From positions 1 to 64,000 of the forward strand of contig MDLA01000134.1 in assembly GCA_001730015.1 (NCBI GenBank): a DNA stretch of 64,000 nt, written 5' to 3'. The position numbers were made by a program, and so were the translations under genes. This document shows, piece after piece, positions 7,581 through 15,710 of this stretch (within the stretch, counting starts at the first letter, position 1; each line of letters opens with the position of its first letter). Under the pieces are notes generated by a model that saw nothing but the letters and a program-made list of their open reading frames with translations, did not search any database and was not told the DNA's origin. The stretch comes from Chromatiales bacterium (ex Bugula neritina AB1). Its GTDB lineage: Bacteria; Pseudomonadota; Gammaproteobacteria; Granulosicoccales; Granulosicoccaceae.

Positions 7581-8636
7581 CTAGTTTACGGCTTTCGTTA
7601 GTACGGTGTTGTCGATGTTGTCTGTGGTGAGCGTAGCCAGTGGCTGATTGATTGCATCTCTTACCACTGAAGAAAATATTATTTTGCCACCATTTACCGA
7701 AGTTATGGAGTTGTTGTCGTCCTGTACAACTATGGTGGCGTTGCCTTCAAGGGTAATGTTATCGAGGATGTTGTATTCGGCTTCATCCATCACATAGCGT
7801 GAATCGAGAATATAGGGCTCGACACAGCTCCAGCTGGATAGATCCTTGTCCTGCCTTGCAGCAATGTGTATTCCGTCGTTGAATGTACTGTTGGATATAT
7901 GGTTATAGTTGGCGCCCCATTCGCGACGGATCCCGCGTTCACCGCAGTTTCTGTATAAAGTGATGCCGGTTAGTGCATTGCCTGAAAAAACAGTGTTGCG
8001 CACGATGTTATTTTGCGAGCTGTCGATCGCCAGCCCTTCGCGCTTGTCTTTTTTATCGTTCTTCAGGTTTTGCTTCCAGCTTCCGGTATCTTTATCGCGA
8101 TAGCCATTGTTGGCAATGCGGCTGTTTTCGATAACCGCCCCGTAGGAATTGTATTCGAGGTAGATTCCCATGGTGCCGTTGTCAGAAACATCGCAGTTGT
8201 TACAGGTAAAACCGTTAACACCAACATTCACGAATACACCGTGATTAACGTTGTTCAGTATTTTTACGTTTTCGAAACGAACACCGGAGACGTGGGGATT
8301 AATGCTCACCCCACCGTCGAAGCCTGTGATTGTGACATTTCGCACGGTCACGTTGTTGGCGTTGATTGTCAGGCCGATGCAATCTGTATTGCAGCGGCCG
8401 TCAATTGTGTAGCCGTTGCCATCCAATACTACGCCAGCCGCGTTGATTGTATACTTCGTTTTGAGCACATCTGCATCGAGCAAATGGTCTTCTGCAAGTG
8501 TGATGCTTTCGTTCACATACTCCTTGGTGGCACACCCGCCAATGACGAGAAGTTGAATAACAGCGAGTACCGCAGCGGTTTTTCTCGCACCCATGAATCG
8601 AGATTTGCGTGTAATATTCATGGCACGGAGTGTCAT
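7581..8636 (-). CDS. Right-handed parallel beta-helix lipoprotein
   Basis: The N-terminus has a hydrophobic stretch ending in LLVIGGC, a good lipobox, so the mature protein is probably a lipid-anchored envelope protein. The body has runs typical of pectate-lyase-like parallel beta-helix repeats: YTINAAGVVLDGNGYTIDGR, LTINANNVTVRNVTITGF, GIYLEYNSYGAVIENSRI, NNIVRNTVFSGNALTGI. These form turns of about 20-24 residues ending in Asn/Gly. Several Cys pairs (CNTDC, CNNC) occur in the helix. Possible starts are 8636, 8621 and 8594, none with a clear ribosome-binding site; the last gives a normal-length signal peptide (MGARKTAAV...). Such folds bind or cleave polysaccharides, but no catalytic residues are evident. 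Confidence 0.85.
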   Translation of the reverse strand: MTLRAMNITRKSRFMGARKTAAVLAVIQLLVIGGCATKEYVNESITLAEDHLLDADVLKTKYTINAAGVVLDGNGYTIDGRCNTDCIGLTINANNVTVRNVTITGFDGGVSINPHVSGVRFENVKILNNVNHGVFVNVGVNGFTCNNCDVSDNGTMGIYLEYNSYGAVIENSRIANNGYRDKDTGSWKQNLKNDKKDKREGLAIDSSQNNIVRNTVFSGNALTGITLYRNCGERGIRREWGANYNHISNSTFNDGIHIAARQDKDLSSWSCVEPYILDSRYVMDEAEYNILDNITLEGNATIVVQDDNNSITSVNGGKIIFSSVVRDAINQPLATLTTDNIDNTVLTKAVN

Positions 8637-8647
8637 GTATTTGACAC
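8630..8647. promoter_or_regulatory. Palindrome at the 5' end of the beta-helix gene
   Basis: GTGTCA at 8630-8635 and TGACAC at 8642-8647 form an 18-bp inverted repeat with a 6-bp centre. It overlaps the longest possible start codon (8636) of the beta-helix lipoprotein gene. If the true start is 8621 or 8594, this is a plausible operator in its leader. Inference only. Confidence 0.35.
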
Positions 8648-8806
8648 ATTGTTGCCGAGAATTCAGTCACAAGCTGAAATTTCGGGGCGAGTAAGAACCG
8701 GACTCTGCTGAGCTGTGCAGTTATCGTTTGGCTTTATCTGACGGGAATAATCGCTGATTTGTGACGCCGGACAACACATTTTCTGCCGACTTTCCAGCTA
8801 CTGACT

Positions 8807-8827
8807 ATTTTGTCGATACGTCAAAAT
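8807..8827. promoter_or_regulatory. Inverted repeat between divergent genes
   Basis: ATTTTG at 8807-8812 and CAAAAT at 8822-8827 flank a CGATACG centre, giving a near-perfect palindrome. It lies between the divergent beta-helix and cyclophilin lipoprotein genes, about 100 bp before the latter. Candidate operator; no family assigned. Confidence 0.3.
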
Positions 8828-8925
8828 TGTGACTATTTGGTGCTGAATACTCGCTTCCCATACGTTCGGGTACTACTTTTGCTGTTAGCTGGTTCGCGTT
8901 AACTCAATATAATTCCGGGCTTGTT

Positions 8926-9579
8926 ATGATTTTGTTGAACCCCCTGCGCTCAGCTGCACGATTTATCCGTACTGTTTTTACACTCGTTCTGTTCAGTGCT
9001 TTTCTGGCGGGGTGCGGTGGCGGATCAGATAGTCCACCGGTTCAGACGGCAAATGATGCTGAAGCTGCCAGCGCTGGTATTGAGGTTCTGATTGACACCA
9101 GTCTCGGTGAGATCGGCCTGGTACTGGACGCAAGCCAGACGCCGGTGACAGTAGAGAATTTTCTCTCCTACGTCGATGACGGCCATTACGACGGCACCAT
9201 TTTTCATCGGGTTATCGCTGGTTTTATGATTCAGGGGGGCGGGTATACGGAAACTTTTGAAAAAAAGCCAACTGAGGCTCCCATCGCTAACGAAGCGGCA
9301 AACGGCCAGAGTAACGATGCTTATACCATTGCGATGGCGCGCACCAGCGATCCGCATTCCGCCGCAGCACAATTTTTTATAAACGCGGTGGATAACAGCT
9401 TTCTGAATCACAACGAGCAGTCCCCGGGTGCGTGGGGTTACGCCGTGTTCGGCACGGTAACAACTGGCCATGCTGTAGTCGATCAGATTGCAGCGTCAGC
9501 CACTGGCGCGAGTGGCCCGTTCCAGAGTGATGTACCGGTTCAGCCGGTGGTAATTAATTCGATAAACCGGATTCCCTGA
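8926..9579 (+). CDS. Cyclophilin-type peptidyl-prolyl isomerase, lipoprotein
   Basis: A 217-residue protein with a signal sequence and lipobox FLAGC followed by GGGSDSPP, so probably anchored in the envelope. The cyclophilin domain covers about residues 48-215. The catalytic-site segments are present: IFHRVIAGFMIQGGG (active-site Arg and Phe), MARTSDPHSAAAQFFINAVD and GYAVFGTVTTGHAVVDQIA. It resembles periplasmic PpiA-type enzymes, which are short bacterial cyclophilins, but is lipid-anchored. It should catalyse cis-trans isomerisation of X-Pro bonds in exported proteins. Start ATG 8926. No operon partner is apparent; it is followed by a 490-bp gap containing repeat copy A. Confidence 0.9.
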   Translation: MILLNPLRSAARFIRTVFTLVLFSAFLAGCGGGSDSPPVQTANDAEAASAGIEVLIDTSLGEIGLVLDASQTPVTVENFLSYVDDGHYDGTIFHRVIAGFMIQGGGYTETFEKKPTEAPIANEAANGQSNDAYTIAMARTSDPHSAAAQFFINAVDNSFLNHNEQSPGAWGYAVFGTVTTGHAVVDQIAASATGASGPFQSDVPVQPVVINSINRIP

Positions 9580-10069
9580 TTTCCCTCTGTCGAAAGCAAA
9601 TAAAGTACGCGTCACGTTCACTGCACTGTGAGTGACTGTGACTTACCCGGGTTAACTGCGGCGTTGTACTTTAAAATCTAAAGTTATCGAATCTGTCTTT
9701 GCAGAACTTGCGAGTCTATGACGTAAGCGGGCAATCACGAGAATAAAATACCCCTGATAATCCCAAGTGCGTCAGCCCGCATTATCCATGGGGTGGCGAG
9801 AATATCGCGCAGACCTTTATTTATTCATGGCTAGGGTTTTCATCGGAGGTTTTCTTCTCGCGTCTAATACTTACTGATATTTGCAAGAGAAAACCTCTCT
9901 GTGGAATCAAGGATCAAGTGAGATCCTGTCAACCCCATGAATAATGCGGGTTGGCACAGGGTTCTGCGGATGGAGCCCGCTTCCGTAATTTCTAATCCAT
10001 TGTGAATTGCTGTAAATTTTTGTTGGGTGTTTAATACTGCCCCGCAATGGTGTTGCTCAGGTAAATTTG
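9580..10069. other. 490-bp gene-free stretch containing repeat copy A
   Basis: Between the cyclophilin gene and the FAD/GcvT-MttB operon I see no gene. The central 175 bp (9776-9950) are copy A of the dispersed repeat. The last 120 bp before the operon should contain its promoter, but I could not single out a convincing -35/-10 pair. Confidence 0.7.
9776..9950 (+). repeat. Dispersed palindromic repeat, copy A (MITE-like)
   Basis: 175-bp element bounded by terminal inverted repeats CCCGCATTATCCATGGGG (left) and CCCCATGAATAATGCGGG (right), which match at 17 of 18 positions. Inside is a second palindrome: GAGGTTTTCT at 9846-9855 against AGAAAACCTC at 9888-9897. The core (CTCGCG..TAATACTTACTGATATTTGCAAGAG) recurs in copies B, C and D. 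Too short to encode a transposase, so it would be non-autonomous if mobile. Confidence 0.85.
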
Positions 10070-12508
10070 ATGACAGCTAAGCCCGTAAAATCACACGCCC
10101 GTGCGGTTGTCATTGGCGGTGGTATCGCCGGATGCTCAACGTTGTATCACCTGACCCGGCTGGGCCTGTGTGATGCCGTTCTGGTCGAGCGCGATGAACT
10201 GACTTCGGGCTCTACCTGGCATGCGGCAGCGCAGGTAACGCAATTTGGCGGTAACCAGACGATGGTTGCGCTGAAAAGACACAGTATCAACCTTTACCGC
10301 GAGCTTGCTGCGGATCCCGATCACCCGATCAATTACCACATTACCGGAGGCATGCGCCTCGCGCACACACAGGATCAGGTCGATACCTATAAGCACTACG
10401 TCGGTATGGCAGCTGGCATGGGTGTGGAAATGGAGTTTATCGATGCTGCGGAGGTTGGTCGCCGCCACGCCCTGATAAACCCTGAGGGCTTGCTGGGTGC
10501 CTGGTGGGATCCACTCGATGGCGATATAGATCCCGCCGGCATTACCTTCGCACTGGCGCGCAAGGCGCAGCAGGCGGGTGCTGAAGTGTATCGATTTAAT
10601 CCGGTTACCGGCATCGATGTCAGCGCGGGCGGCGAATATATCGTGCATACCAAAAATGGATCGATTACCTGCGAGATCGTTGTTAACGCGACGGGCTACC
10701 GGGTAAACGAAGTAGGAGCGATGCTGGGTGTGACGCACCCGGTTACTTCTATGGAGCACATGTACTTCCTGACCGATCCCATTGAAACCCTGGAAGCGCT
10801 GGATCATCGCGTACCGATCATTCGTGATCCGGGTGACGATTTCTATTCCCGACAGGAAAAACACGGTTTGCTGGTCGGAGTCTATGAACAAGCCTGCAAG
10901 CCGTTTGGTATGGACGGTATAGATCCGAACTTTACTCAGGCGCTGTGCCCGTCTGATCTTGATCGGTGTCTGGATAACATGGAACGAATCTTCAAGCGTT
11001 TGCCGGTGCTTGAAGAGACAGGAATACACACCGTGATCAATGGCCCGATCACCTACACCATAGACGGGGCACCTTTGATCGGCCCGATCCCCGGTTTGCG
11101 CAATGCCTACTGTGCAATCGGTTTACGCGCTGGAATTGGCGAGAGCGGGGGACACGGAAAAATACTGGCGGAATTAATTGTGGAGGGTGAGTCGGAATGG
11201 GATGCCTGGTTCCTTGATCCGCGTCGTTTCACGCAGTACGCCAACACCGAACATACCTGCCTCAAGGCAGTTGAAGATTATCGCAATGAATTTCATTACC
11301 ACCTGCCGCACGAGCAGCGACCGGCTGCAAGGCTGGCTCGTACCACGCCGTTGTACTCAGTGCTCGACCAGAAAAACTGCGCCTGGGGTGTGGTCGCCGG
11401 TTGGGAGCGTGCGCTGTTTTTTAAACCGACGGCTGACTTTATTGATGAACCGGGTTACCGGTTTAATGCCACGAAAGAAGTCGTTGCCGGAGAGGTCAGG
11501 GCATTGGTCAATGGTGTGGCTCTGATGGAAGTATCCGGTTTCAACCGCTTTGAAATAAGTGGTGCCGGTGCGCATGAGTTTCTCGATCAAATGATCTGCG
11601 GGCGAATGCCGACGCGGGTCGGTCAGGTCAGGCTTTGTTATCTGCTGACCGAAAAAGGCAACATTCTGTCGGAGGCGACAATCGCCTGTATAGGCGATAA
11701 TTGTTACTGGTACGGTTCGGCAGCTGTTTCACAATGGCATGATCGCGATTGGCTGCAGCAGCACATGCCCGGCGAAGTGACGCTGCGTGAGCTGGTGGCA
11801 ACTCACACGACGGTGGTTGTTGCCGGGCCTAAATCACGTGAGCTGCTGCAGTCGGTTTCGCCGCGAGGTGACTGGAGTGCAGAGACTTTTAAATGGATGC
11901 AGGTACACAAGCGCTTTATAGGTCACGCCGAAGTTGTGGCCATGAGCGTCAGCTTCTCCGGTGAGCTTGCTTTTGAATTGCACGTGGCTAACGAGCAACT
12001 GTATTTGTTGTGGACCTTGCTGGAGGAAGCCGGAAAGGCTTTCGATGCAACATTGTTTGGCTTGTACGCTACCGAATCCATGCGCATGGAGAAAGGCTAC
12101 AGGCACTGGAAAGCAGATATTCACTACGAGTTCAACCCGTTTGAATCGGGCCTGGAACAGTTTGTCGATATGAATAAAGACTTTATAGGTAAGGCAGCTC
12201 TGCAGCAGGCTGGCGCGCATCGAAAACGATTTATCGCACTCAACGTGGATTGCCCGATAGCGGCGGCGCATACCGGGGATCCGGTCTACTGTAATGGCCG
12301 GCAGGTTGGTTCGGTAACCTCGGGAGCCTACGGGCACCGCATAGAAAAAAATATAGCCTTTGCCTATGTCGATCCTGACGTTGTCGGTAGTGCTCAAGTA
12401 GCAGAACCTGGCTTGTCTTTTTCTATCGGAATTCTGGGGGTTTCTTACCCTGCCGGCATTGTACCGCTGGATCAGTATGACCCCGGAAACCAGCGAGTTC
12501 GAGCGTGA
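10070..12508 (+). CDS. FAD-dependent oxidoreductase fused to GcvT-type folate domain (dimethylglycine/sarcosine dehydrogenase family)
   Basis: An 812-residue two-part enzyme. Residues about 12-400 are a DadA/GlpD-like FAD domain: VVIGGGIAGCSTLYHL dinucleotide fold, then LTSGSTWHAA, whose His matches the residue to which FAD is covalently bound in dimethylglycine and sarcosine dehydrogenases. It also has INGPITYTIDGAPLIGPIPG. Residues about 425-810 are an aminomethyltransferase (GcvT) domain with its C-terminal barrel. The family oxidises N-methyl groups and passes the one-carbon unit to tetrahydrofolate. The stop overlaps the start of an MttB-family gene by 4 bp, so both are translated together. 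This points to stepwise demethylation of a quaternary or tertiary methylamine. The ATG at 10070 is preceded by CAGGTAA. Exact substrate unknown. Confidence 0.92.
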   Translation: MTAKPVKSHARAVVIGGGIAGCSTLYHLTRLGLCDAVLVERDELTSGSTWHAAAQVTQFGGNQTMVALKRHSINLYRELAADPDHPINYHITGGMRLAHTQDQVDTYKHYVGMAAGMGVEMEFIDAAEVGRRHALINPEGLLGAWWDPLDGDIDPAGITFALARKAQQAGAEVYRFNPVTGIDVSAGGEYIVHTKNGSITCEIVVNATGYRVNEVGAMLGVTHPVTSMEHMYFLTDPIETLEALDHRVPIIRDPGDDFYSRQEKHGLLVGVYEQACKPFGMDGIDPNFTQALCPSDLDRCLDNMERIFKRLPVLEETGIHTVINGPITYTIDGAPLIGPIPGLRNAYCAIGLRAGIGESGGHGKILAELIVEGESEWDAWFLDPRRFTQYANTEHTCLKAVEDYRNEFHYHLPHEQRPAARLARTTPLYSVLDQKNCAWGVVAGWERALFFKPTADFIDEPGYRFNATKEVVAGEVRALVNGVALMEVSGFNRFEISGAGAHEFLDQMICGRMPTRVGQVRLCYLLTEKGNILSEATIACIGDNCYWYGSAAVSQWHDRDWLQQHMPGEVTLRELVATHTTVVVAGPKSRELLQSVSPRGDWSAETFKWMQVHKRFIGHAEVVAMSVSFSGELAFELHVANEQLYLLWTLLEEAGKAFDATLFGLYATESMRMEKGYRHWKADIHYEFNPFESGLEQFVDMNKDFIGKAALQQAGAHRKRFIALNVDCPIAAAHTGDPVYCNGRQVGSVTSGAYGHRIEKNIAFAYVDPDVVGSAQVAEPGLSFSIGILGVSYPAGIVPLDQYDPGNQRVRA

Positions 12509-14046
12509 GCACCCGCCGCCCCGGACGGCGTCGCAAAGGCTCGATCAGCCGTGAAGCACTGAAGGCAAAGCGGGCTAAACCACCCGTGGTTAATCCCGCA
12601 CCGCCAGGAGCGATAGGGGGTCAATACAAGCCCTTAAGTGATTCGCAACTGCGTGCTGTAACCGATACAGCTTTTCGCATGCTGGCGGAACTCGGTATGG
12701 GTGATGCGCCACCGCAGCTGGTAGACCAGGCTGTAAGCTGCGGCGCATCTATAAATGAAATGGGGCGTTTGTGCTTTTCCCGTTCGATGGTCGAAGGAAT
12801 CATTGATAAGTCGTGTCGGAAATTCTACCTGCACGGGCGTGCTGATCAACATACCATTGAGGTTGGCGGTGATCGTGTCTATTTCGGCACAGGCGGTGCA
12901 GCTGTGCAGACGCTGGATTTAGACAGCCATCTCTATCGTTCGTCTACGTTAAGTGATCTGTTCGACTTTACCCGCCTGATTGATACCTTGCCCAACGTTA
13001 GCTGGTTTACCCGCTGTTGTATTGCAACGGATGTGGCGGATAATTTTGATCTGGATATAAATACGGCCTACTGTCTGTTAAAAGGCACTCAAAAGCCGGT
13101 TGGAATGAGCTTCACGCTGGCGGAACACGTTGATCCCGTGGTCGATCTGTTCGATCAGCTCGCCGGTGGAACAGGGAAGTTTGCTGAGAAGCCTTTTTGC
13201 AAGGCGCACATCAGTCCGGTGATTTCGCCTATGCGCTATGGTGAAGATGCGTTCGAGGTAGCCCTGAAATGTATAGAACGCGGCGTGCCGATCAATAACA
13301 TTGTCGCTGCAATGTCGGGTGCTACCTCACCGGCAACCATTGATGGCATGCTCGCAGCCTCCTTTGCCGAAACCCTTGCTGCACTGGTTATGGTCAATGT
13401 GTTTTCGCCCGGTTACCCGATGATTTTTTCCAACTGGCCCTTTGTTATAGATTTGCGTACGGGTGCGTTCAGTGGCGGTGGCGGTGAAATCGCATTACTG
13501 AATGCAGCGTCAGCCCAGCTGGCCAATTCCATTGGTGTGCCGTCGGGTGTGGCATCGAGTATGTCGGATGCCAAAGCGGTTGATGCTCAGATGGGTATGG
13601 AAAAATCTTTGTCGGCACTGGCGTGTGGTTTATCCGGTGCGAACATGGTGTACGAGTCGTCCGGTATGATGGCCAGTTTGCTCGGGGCATCATTCGAGGC
13701 CTTTTTAATCGACAATGAAATGCTCTCGCATATCTACCGCATGATCCGCGGGGTTGAAGTTACTGAACCCACACTGGCCTTTGAAACGATGAAAAACGTA
13801 ATTTGCGGGGCAGGGCATTTCATCGGTGAACCGGAAACGATGCAATCGATGGAGCGAGACTATTATTATCCGTCGCTGTCTGACCGGGTTGAGCCTGATA
13901 CCTGGGGCAGAGAGGGCGCACAGGATATGTGGCAGGTTGCTAATTCGAGGGCCAGGTCGGTATTGGCCGATCACAATCCGGACTATCTCGGTTCACAGAT
14001 TGACGGGAAAATTCGCAACCGCCACCGGATACTGCTGGATTCGTGA
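12505..14046 (+). CDS. Trimethylamine methyltransferase (MttB) superfamily protein, non-pyrrolysine
   Basis: A 513-residue MttB-superfamily protein with a basic N-terminus (STRRPGRRRKGS) and a TIM-barrel body. Typical segments are ELGMGDAPPQLVDQAVSCGA, VYFGTGGAAVQTLDLD, FCKAHISPVISPMRYGED and MIRGVEVTEPTLAFETM. The frame has no internal TAG, so it is not a pyrrolysine enzyme. Non-Pyl relatives include the glycine betaine methyltransferase MtgB and related demethylases of quaternary amines. It starts at GTG 12505 inside the end of the FAD/GcvT gene (4-bp overlap). No corrinoid protein or MtgA gene is in the window, so either the methyl acceptor is encoded elsewhere or the reaction differs. Substrate unknown. 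Confidence 0.9.
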   Translation: MSTRRPGRRRKGSISREALKAKRAKPPVVNPAPPGAIGGQYKPLSDSQLRAVTDTAFRMLAELGMGDAPPQLVDQAVSCGASINEMGRLCFSRSMVEGIIDKSCRKFYLHGRADQHTIEVGGDRVYFGTGGAAVQTLDLDSHLYRSSTLSDLFDFTRLIDTLPNVSWFTRCCIATDVADNFDLDINTAYCLLKGTQKPVGMSFTLAEHVDPVVDLFDQLAGGTGKFAEKPFCKAHISPVISPMRYGEDAFEVALKCIERGVPINNIVAAMSGATSPATIDGMLAASFAETLAALVMVNVFSPGYPMIFSNWPFVIDLRTGAFSGGGGEIALLNAASAQLANSIGVPSGVASSMSDAKAVDAQMGMEKSLSALACGLSGANMVYESSGMMASLLGASFEAFLIDNEMLSHIYRMIRGVEVTEPTLAFETMKNVICGAGHFIGEPETMQSMERDYYYPSLSDRVEPDTWGREGAQDMWQVANSRARSVLADHNPDYLGSQIDGKIRNRHRILLDS

Positions 14047-14192
14047 AATTTAACGGGTTGGCAGGCTATCGCTGACGCGAGATAATCTACCCGACGCGAG
14101 AAATTGGTTTCGTGGCCGCAGAGGTGTCTCAGGCATGGATAGTCCGCGTGGGCTAGCCTGAACTTCCTCCGGTCTCAGGCCTCAAAACGGGT

Positions 14193-15041
14193 ATGGTAAT
14201 GAATCCTGTCATGCAATTTTGCAGCAATATACTGGCGAAGTATCTCACCAAGACGGTTGCGAACTATAAGCCGTTTTCTGTTCACCGGTGGTCGATTCTT
14301 GAATCGGTTATGCAGCCCGGCGATGTGTTGCTGGTAGAAGGTGATCATCGGATCAGTTCGGCAATCAAGTATCTGACCCAGTCGACCTGGTCTCATGCGG
14401 CGTTTTATGTTGGTGATATAACGAAATATGGTGGTACAGCACCGGAATCGGGCGAAGAAAATGAAAACACGTATTTAATCGAGGCCGATCTTGAAACCGG
14501 CGTAATAGCGGTACCGCTTTCCAAATACACGCGCTACAACATACGTATCTGCCGACCGGTCAACCTTACAGATGAGGATCTAACCAGGCTCTGTACCTTT
14601 ATGGTCGATGGCATGGGCATGGAGTATGACCTCAAGAATATTGTCGATCTCGCTCGCTATCTGCTGCCGCAGCCCCCGGTTCCGAGGCGCTGGCGTCGGC
14701 GCATGCTGGCTCTGGGAAGCGGTGATCCCACCCGTGCGGTGTGTTCGTCACTTATTGCACAGGCATTCCAGTCTATAAAGTACCCGATACTCCCTGATCG
14801 GCTAAGCTGTGCAGTCGACGATTCAATGGCGCGCGAAATCCTGCATATCCGCCACCATAGTTTGTTCACCCCGCGTGACTTTGATGTCTCTCCCTATTTC
14901 GAAGTGATTAAACCGGAGCTTGCGATGAATTTCGATTATCAATCGATAGACTGGCAGCAGCATACCGCACAATTCACGCAAACAGGAATACCTGAGCTGG
15001 ATGCGGGCAGCTGTGAAGTCAATCCAACAAAACGCTTATAA
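14193..15041 (+). CDS. YiiX/YebB-like NlpC/P60-type hydrolase (permuted papain fold)
   Basis: A 282-residue protein of the YiiX/C92 type of permuted NlpC/P60 enzymes. It has the N-terminal PGDVLLVEG segment, STWSHAAFYVG (His of the permuted active site near residue 70) and AVCSSLIAQAFQS (catalytic Cys near residue 190). Related proteins cleave amide or ester bonds in lipids or peptides, and some bind fatty acyl groups. The C-terminal 50 residues after CDS-typical TPRDF are extra. It stands 146 bp after the MttB gene and 31 bp before a NUDIX gene on the same strand, so it may share a transcript with the latter. Confidence 0.85.
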   Translation: MVMNPVMQFCSNILAKYLTKTVANYKPFSVHRWSILESVMQPGDVLLVEGDHRISSAIKYLTQSTWSHAAFYVGDITKYGGTAPESGEENENTYLIEADLETGVIAVPLSKYTRYNIRICRPVNLTDEDLTRLCTFMVDGMGMEYDLKNIVDLARYLLPQPPVPRRWRRRMLALGSGDPTRAVCSSLIAQAFQSIKYPILPDRLSCAVDDSMAREILHIRHHSLFTPRDFDVSPYFEVIKPELAMNFDYQSIDWQQHTAQFTQTGIPELDAGSCEVNPTKRL

Positions 15042-15072
15042 ACGAGCTGTTAATTGGCAGGCAAGACGCGAT

Positions 15073-15618
15073 ATGCATAGAGATCCGATACTTCAGCTAC
15101 TTAAACGATACGGTGATCGATATCCGCGGGAGCGGCGCACGGTGGATTCTTTCCGGGCGTTCGTCACGGACCATGAAGATTGCTTCGAGCGCAGCCAACT
15201 GAGTGGCCATGTTACCGGATCCGCCTGGCTGACTGACAGGGCCGGCGGCCATGTGCTGCTCACGCATCATAAAAAACTCAACCTGTGGCTTCAGCTCGGT
15301 GGCCACGCCGATGGTGAAGCCGATGTATTGCAAGTGGCGTTGCGCGAGGCAATTGAAGAATCGGGTATAGAATCGCTGAAAGCCGTGGGCGCGGAGCTGT
15401 TTGATATCGATATCCATTCGATACCGGCACGAAAGCACGAGCCTGAGCACTATCATTATGATGCACGATTCGCCTTCCGCTGTGTCGAGACCGATCAGTT
15501 TACGGTTAGTGAAGAATCACATGCGCTGGAATGGGTCGCGATAAATCGGCTGAAGGAGAAAACTTCTGATGAATCGATGCATCGGATGGCGGAAAAATGG
15601 TTGTCTCAGGCCGGTTGA
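15073..15618 (+). CDS. NUDIX hydrolase
   Basis: I chose ATG 15073 (MHRDPILQLLKRYGDRYP) because the longer frame starting at 15001 would overlap the upstream gene. The protein is 181 residues. The NUDIX box reads GGHADGEADVLQVALREAIEESGIE, that is Gx5Ex7REUxEExGU, near residues 75-100. It also has a long N-terminal helix (PRERRTVDSFRAFVTDH) and a VLLTHHKKLNLWLQLGGH strand. This larger form resembles the NUDIX subgroup that acts on small diphosphates, but no specific substrate can be named. It precedes dinB by 92 bp but dinB has its own SOS promoter region. Confidence 0.9.
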   Translation: MHRDPILQLLKRYGDRYPRERRTVDSFRAFVTDHEDCFERSQLSGHVTGSAWLTDRAGGHVLLTHHKKLNLWLQLGGHADGEADVLQVALREAIEESGIESLKAVGAELFDIDIHSIPARKHEPEHYHYDARFAFRCVETDQFTVSEESHALEWVAINRLKEKTSDESMHRMAEKWLSQAG

Positions 15619-15681
15619 AACAGCCGTAGTCGCTTTGATCTGCTGTTAGTATTCGGTAACCTGCACAGAATATACGGAAAA

Positions 15682-15697
15682 CTGATTATACATACAG
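15682..15697. promoter_or_regulatory. LexA (SOS) box upstream of dinB
   Basis: The 16-mer CTGATTATACATACAG has the CTG-N10-CAG layout of gammaproteobacterial LexA sites, with AT-rich flanks AA and TA that also fit the consensus. It ends 13 bp before the dinB start codon at 15711, a usual place for repression. This supports SOS control of DNA polymerase IV. Confidence 0.75.
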
Positions 15698-15710
15698 TAT
15701 ACTGTGGTCT

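Noticed and set aside
8013-8711. Long plus-strand open frame (232 codons) across the beta-helix gene
   Set aside because: It is antisense to the beta-helix lipoprotein, whose repeats explain the long open frame. The translation has no recognisable domain.
10136-11029. Long minus-strand open frame inside the FAD/GcvT gene
   Set aside because: It lies wholly within a confirmed gene and shows no family features. It reflects codon composition.
12505-14046. MttB gene as a pyrrolysine enzyme
   Set aside because: There is no in-frame TAG and no pyl genes in the window.
15689-15704. ACAGTATACTGT palindrome as the LexA box
   Set aside because: The order of half-sites is reversed. The CTG-N10-CAG at 15682-15697 fits the known consensus.
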